Source: Polynucleobacter sp.
GTDB lineage: Bacteria > Pseudomonadota > Gammaproteobacteria > Burkholderiales > Burkholderiaceae
Assembly (NCBI GenBank): GCA_023257325.1
Contig: JALRCP010000148.1
Coordinates: 1 to 8,749 of the forward strand
Direction of reading: 5' to 3'
Length of the DNA stretch: 8,749 bases
Notes under the pieces: model-generated
Seen by the model: only the letters and a program-made list of their open reading frames with translations
The model's database searches: none
Told to the model about the DNA's origin: nothing
Shown here: in pieces, positions 5,833 through 8,749 of the stretch
Position numbering within the stretch: the stretch's first letter is position 1
Layout of the letters: the number at the start of each line of letters is the position of its first letter
Made by a program: the position numbers and the translations under genes

Positions 5833-6615
5833 TTAATTTTTATTCCACTGAGATTGAATCATGCGCTCACGCGTTTGTGCATTCGACAAATCAAGTTGCA
5901 AGGGTGTGATTGATACCTGACCATTGGCTATTGCATGAAAATCTGTGCCCTCAGTAGCATCTCTGGCATCCCCCGGAGGTCCAATCCAATAAATGGGTTC
6001 ACCTCTTGGATTTTGCTGCATGATCACATTCTGTGAATGATGACGATTACCCAAACGTGTGACACGCCAGGATTTAAGAGACTCGTAGGGTAAATTAGGA
6101 ATATTAACGTTTAATAAAGTGGGTTTAGATGCGTGAGCACCCTGACCATCAACCGGATGATTGATTTGTTGCAACACGATATCTTTGGCAATTTGAGCAG
6201 CATCCTCTAAGCGAGCCCAACCTTTGGCGACTTGAGAAAAAGCAATTGCGGGTATACCAAACATGACGCCTTCAATTGCTGCGGCCACCGTACCTGAGTA
6301 AAGCACGTCTTCACCCATATTTTCACCTTGGTTGATTCCTGAAACCACCAAATCTGGCTTTGAATCTAATAACCCTGTCAAAGCAATGTGAACACAATCC
6401 GTTGGAGTGCCATTCACATAAAGAAAATTATCTCTTTCACTGCCCACCATTCGGTTAACAGTCAAAGGTCGAGAAAGTGTCAATGAATTTGACGCACCAC
6501 TGTGATTTTGCTCCGGCGCGATGACAGTCACCTGCCCTAAAGGTCTGAGCGCATTCACCAAAGCCAATAAGCCTGGTGCTAAATATCCATCATCATTTGC
6601 AATGAGTATGTGCAT
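5833..6615 (-). CDS. surE: 5'/3'-nucleotidase SurE
   Basis: SurE is a metal-dependent phosphatase that removes phosphate from nucleoside monophosphates and aids stationary-phase survival. The 260-residue product begins with the metal-binding [10 protein letters not shown] (D8, D9) and continues with [10 protein letters not shown] (S39) and [22 protein letters not shown] (90s to 113, with N95). These are the four metal ligands known for the family. [11 protein letters not shown] (66-76) is also typical. Length matches E. coli SurE (253). The ATG at 6615 has AGGA four bases upstream (6623-6620). It starts 11 bases after recR and is followed by pcm. Confidence 0.96.
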   Translation of the reverse strand: MHILIANDDGYLAPGLLALVNALRPLGQVTVIAPEQNHSGASNSLTLSRPLTVNRMVGSERDNFLYVNGTPTDCVHIALTGLLDSKPDLVVSGINQGENMGEDVLYSGTVAAAIEGVMFGIPAIAFSQVAKGWARLEDAAQIAKDIVLQQINHPVDGQGAHASKPTLLNVNIPNLPYESLKSWRVTRLGNRHHSQNVIMQQNPRGEPIYWIGPPGDARDATEGTDFHAIANGQVSITPLQLDLSNAQTRERMIQSQWNKN

Positions 6616-6626
6616 GAAATCCTAAA

Positions 6627-7253
6627 TTAACTAACCGAACGACGATCCATCATCGCTCGGGCTAAGGTGCTGGCATCAACATATTCCAACTCGCCACCGA
6701 CTGGCACCCCTCTGGCAATGCGTGACACTGTAATGCCACGAACTTTCATCATTTCACCAATGTAATGCGCAGTCGCCTCACCCTCACTTGTAAAGTTGGT
6801 GGCCAAAACCACTTCTTTGACTGGATGGGCACTTTTCTCGACTCGTTCAATCAAACGATCCAAATGAATCTCTGAGGGACCCAAACCATCTAAGGGTGAC
6901 AAACGACCCATCAAGACAAAATAGAGCCCTCGATAAGTCAAAGTTTGCTCAACCATCAATTGATCTGCTGGGGTTTCAACCACGCACAAAATACTGGGGT
7001 CGCGACGATCATCCGCGCACGTGGTACAAATTTCCAACTCTGAAAAGGTATTACACATGGAACAATGATGAATCTGATTGACCGCATCCAATAAGCTTTG
7101 ACCTAATACAGCCGCTCCGTTGCGATCATGTTGCAACAAATGAAAAGCCATCCGTTGCGCAGACTTTGGACCCACTCCAGGCAATGCGCGCAAAGCCTGA
7201 ATCATGCGCTGCAAAGCATCTTGATCTGGGTCAACCGTCCGGTGATCTGACAT
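6627..7253 (-). CDS. recR: Recombination protein RecR
   Basis: RecR works with RecO (and RecF) to load RecA at gaps coated with single-strand binding protein. The 208-residue product has the helix-hairpin-helix [20 protein letters not shown] (21-40), a four-cysteine zinc finger at C64, C67, C76 and C79 (CSMCNTF...CTTC), and a Toprim domain from about 87 to 180 starting [10 protein letters not shown] (E93). The C-terminal part includes [14 protein letters not shown] (180-193), with its Walker-B-like end. Length is close to E. coli RecR (201). The ATG at 7253 has no obvious Shine-Dalgarno sequence in the 29-base gap after ybaB. The dnaX-ybaB-recR order is conserved across many proteobacteria. 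Confidence 0.97.
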   Translation of the reverse strand: MSDHRTVDPDQDALQRMIQALRALPGVGPKSAQRMAFHLLQHDRNGAAVLGQSLLDAVNQIHHCSMCNTFSELEICTTCADDRRDPSILCVVETPADQLMVEQTLTYRGLYFVLMGRLSPLDGLGPSEIHLDRLIERVEKSAHPVKEVVLATNFTSEGEATAHYIGEMMKVRGITVSRIARGVPVGGELEYVDASTLARAMMDRRSVS

Positions 7254-7282
7254 GTGATTCTGTGTGCGTCTTGAATATTGAA

Positions 7283-7606
7283 TTAAAACGGCAGCTTAAA
7301 CCCAGGTGGCATGGGCATTCCTGCAGTGGCCCCAGACATCTTTTTATTGGAGACATCTTCCACTTGACGATGCGCATCCGCATAAGCAGTCACCAATAAA
7401 TCTTCCAACATCTCACGATCATCCATTGCAGCATCTGCAATTTCCACTCTTTTCACCACGTGCTTGCCGGTCAAAGTAATCTTCACCGATCCACCCGCTG
7501 CCTGCCCCACCACCTCAAGCGCCTCTAATTCAGCTTGAGCACGTTTCATGTTTTCTTGCATTTGCTGAGCCTGCTTCATTAAGCCCGCGATATTGCCCTT
7601 CATCAT
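7283..7606 (-). CDS. ybaB: YbaB/EbfC family nucleoid-associated protein
   Basis: A small DNA-binding, nucleoid-associated protein that acts as a dimer. The 107-residue product begins [20 protein letters not shown], continues through an amphipathic helix with [24 protein letters not shown] (26-49), and ends in the Met/Pro-rich tail [12 protein letters not shown], all typical of the family. The first of two adjacent ATG codons (7606) is chosen because GAGGA at 7619-7615 is eight bases upstream; starting at the second would remove only one residue. It lies between dnaX (42-base gap) and recR (29-base gap), the usual place. Confidence 0.96.
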   Translation of the reverse strand: MMKGNIAGLMKQAQQMQENMKRAQAELEALEVVGQAAGGSVKITLTGKHVVKRVEIADAAMDDREMLEDLLVTAYADAHRQVEDVSNKKMSGATAGMPMPPGFKLPF

Positions 7607-7643
7607 CTCTTATTTCCTCAATTCAACGATTAATTGATACAGC

Positions 7644-7661
7644 ACCCATTATTGAATGGGT
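7644..7661. other. Small hairpin overlapping the dnaX stop codon
   Basis: ACCCATT (7644-7650), loop ATTG, AATGGGT (7655-7661) form a perfect 7-bp inverted repeat that covers the dnaX TAA stop at 7651-7649. The RNA continues with mixed sequence rather than a U-run, so it does not look like an intrinsic terminator. It may be an mRNA processing or stability element, or coincidence. Confidence 0.45.
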
Positions 7662-8749
7662 CGAATACTTCCAGGAACAACCGTAGCACCGAATTCAGCT
7701 TGTAATGTTTTGACAAAATCATCATTGGCCACAGTTTCTTCAGCAGATTCTTGCTTTTCTTGCTTGATCTTAGCTTCAACAGCAGCAATTGATTGGTTGG
7801 CTTTGCCCGTTTCAATGGTGAATGACACTGTTTTACCTAAATAGGTTGAAAGTGCCTGCTCCAGACGGACAATATTATCCTTGGTTGCCAATTGAGGCAT
7901 CCCCACAATCACAGTTGCTTTGACAGCACCCCCCACTTCATTCCAATGCTGTAATTCAGTTTGAAATGCCAACTGTTGCAATAGACCCCGCACTGGCAAT
8001 GCCTTCATCCAAGATTGCCAATCTGGGTCTGTGGAGTTATGGGAGACTGGTGTAGTGCTTGATACCGCAGGCCTTGCTGGAATGCTCGAAGTGCTCGGCG
8101 AAGTGGTGCCTTGGCTTTGAGAACTTGGGCGAGCATGGGTGTTGGGAGTGGCTGCCTTGCCCCCTGAACCTGAGGCAAGCGATGCATGGCCACGACTAGG
8201 TCCTGCTGCCTTTGGGGTCGCATCTCCAGGCTTAAAGGCAAGCATTCTGAGCAAGGCCATCGTAAAACCTGTCTGCTCATCAGGAGCCAAAGACAAGTCT
8301 GGACGACTGGTAATCGCAATTTGATAGTAGAGCTGAATATCTTCTTTGGTAAATTGCGTGGCCAGACGTTTCACCTCGGTAGCCTCAGGCCAATCTTCCA
8401 ATACTGCCGAGGGAACTGTTTGAGCCAAAGCAATCTTTTGTAAGAGAGAAGCCAAATCTTGCAAGGCCAGAGAGAAAGATAAACTTCTGGCAGCCATCTC
8501 ATCGGCAATTTTGACCAGTGAGGCCCCATCTGCTGTTCGCAAGGCATCTAGCACTTGAATTAAATAGGTTTCGTCTAATGTGCCCAACATGGCCCGAACC
8601 GCAGTTTCAGTGACAGGGCCTGCCGCATAAGCAATCGCTTGATCTGTCAGTGACAAAGCATCACGCATAGATCCTTGCGCTGCTTTGGCCAAAATACGCA
8701 ATGCACCCAACTCAGCAGACACATTTTCGGAGGCTAAAACTTTTTGCAA
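7649..8749 (-). CDS. dnaX: DNA polymerase III subunit tau/gamma, C-terminal 366 residues (5' end beyond the right edge)
   Basis: DnaX is the motor subunit of the clamp loader; its long form tau also tethers the polymerase core and DnaB. Numbering from the window edge, the visible part starts near the end of the ATPase module with AAKAAQGSMRDALSLTDQ (20-36, sensor-2 region). Next come the oligomerisation domain III (about 55-172), a Ser/Thr/Pro/Ala/Gly-rich linker (about 174-242), and a C-terminal polymerase-binding domain from DWQSWMKALPVRG (243-255) to the end. The Walker A part is outside the window. The reading frame is open to the edge, where a TTG encodes an internal Leu rather than a start. 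No A AAA AAG slippery sequence is present at the domain III/linker border, so a gamma form made by E. coli-type frameshifting is not expected. Confidence 0.95.
   Translation of the reverse strand: MQKVLASENVSAELGALRILAKAAQGSMRDALSLTDQAIAYAAGPVTETAVRAMLGTLDETYLIQVLDALRTADGASLVKIADEMAARSLSFSLALQDLASLLQKIALAQTVPSAVLEDWPEATEVKRLATQFTKEDIQLYYQIAITSRPDLSLAPDEQTGFTMALLRMLAFKPGDATPKAAGPSRGHASLASGSGGKAATPNTHARPSSQSQGTTSPSTSSIPARPAVSSTTPVSHNSTDPDWQSWMKALPVRGLLQQLAFQTELQHWNEVGGAVKATVIVGMPQLATKDNIVRLEQALSTYLGKTVSFTIETGKANQSIAAVEAKIKQEKQESAEETVANDDFVKTLQAEFGATVVPGSIRPIQ

Larger units (their letters stand above)
1165..8749 (-). other. Probable single transcription unit dnaX-ybaB-recR-surE-pcm-nlpD-rpoS-exonuclease-rlmD
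   Basis: Nine minus-strand genes follow each other with gaps of 42, 29, 11, 13, 3, 2 and 22 bases and a final 4-base overlap (counting rpoS from the ATG at 4335). I find no intrinsic terminator between dnaX and the one at 1120-1146. Internal promoters are likely on general grounds, since in E. coli the main rpoS promoter lies within nlpD, but none could be pinned down here by eye. Confidence 0.6.

Noticed and set aside
8005..8443. Overlapping open frames on both strands within the dnaX linker and domain III
   Set aside because: The low-complexity, GC-richer linker leaves other frames open by chance. The products have no domain features, and dnaX itself reads through intact.
8747..8749. TTG at the window edge as the start of a short gene
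   Set aside because: It encodes an internal leucine of DnaX; the reading frame is open to the edge and the sequence begins in the middle of the AAA+ module.
1..8749. Mobile elements, CRISPR, tRNA/rRNA, toxin-antitoxin or defence genes
   Set aside because: No long or terminal repeats, transposase-like proteins, spacer arrays or tRNA-like folds were seen; every stretch over 300 bases is covered by a recognised housekeeping gene.

Overview
The window looks like a piece of chromosome from a betaproteobacterium of the Burkholderiaceae, most likely Polynucleobacter or a close relative. This rests on moderate GC (mid-40s percent by eye), the protein sequences, and the gene order surE-pcm-nlpD-rpoS next to recR/ybaB/dnaX. 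The genus call is inference from recall, not from a search. All genes are housekeeping or stress genes. I see no mobile element, CRISPR array, rRNA or tRNA, and no convincing new system.

Layout: positions 1-122 hold the first 40 codons of ndk on the minus strand, running off the left edge. Positions 123-395 are a divergent intergenic region with a good sigma70-type promoter for ndk, a plausible promoter for a plus-strand yccA-like gene, and a short TTTTTAAG motif present three times at about 31-bp spacing. The YccA/Bax-inhibitor-1 membrane protein is at 396-1097. A perfect 12-bp hairpin with A- and T-tracts on its two sides (1120-1146) forms a two-way terminator between it and the convergent rlmD.

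From 8749 down to 1165 nine genes lie head to tail on the minus strand: dnaX (3' part only), ybaB/ebfC, recR, surE, pcm, nlpD, rpoS, a PolB-type 3'-5' exonuclease and rlmD. Gaps run from 42 bases down to a 4-base GTGA overlap, with no internal terminator seen, so one long transcription unit with possible internal promoters is likely.

How the genes fit together: dnaX (clamp loader), ybaB (nucleoid-associated protein) and recR (recombinational repair) form the common replication/repair cluster. surE (nucleotide phosphatase), pcm (repair of isoaspartyl protein damage), nlpD (activator of cell-separation amidases) and rpoS (general stress/stationary-phase sigma factor) form the classic stationary-phase cluster. 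The exonuclease and the 23S rRNA methyltransferase RlmD follow rpoS and are translationally coupled to each other. The points most worth a second look are translation initiation of rpoS, the exonuclease-rlmD tail behind rpoS, the non-canonical NlpD lipobox, and the lack of the DnaX frameshift signal known from E. coli.
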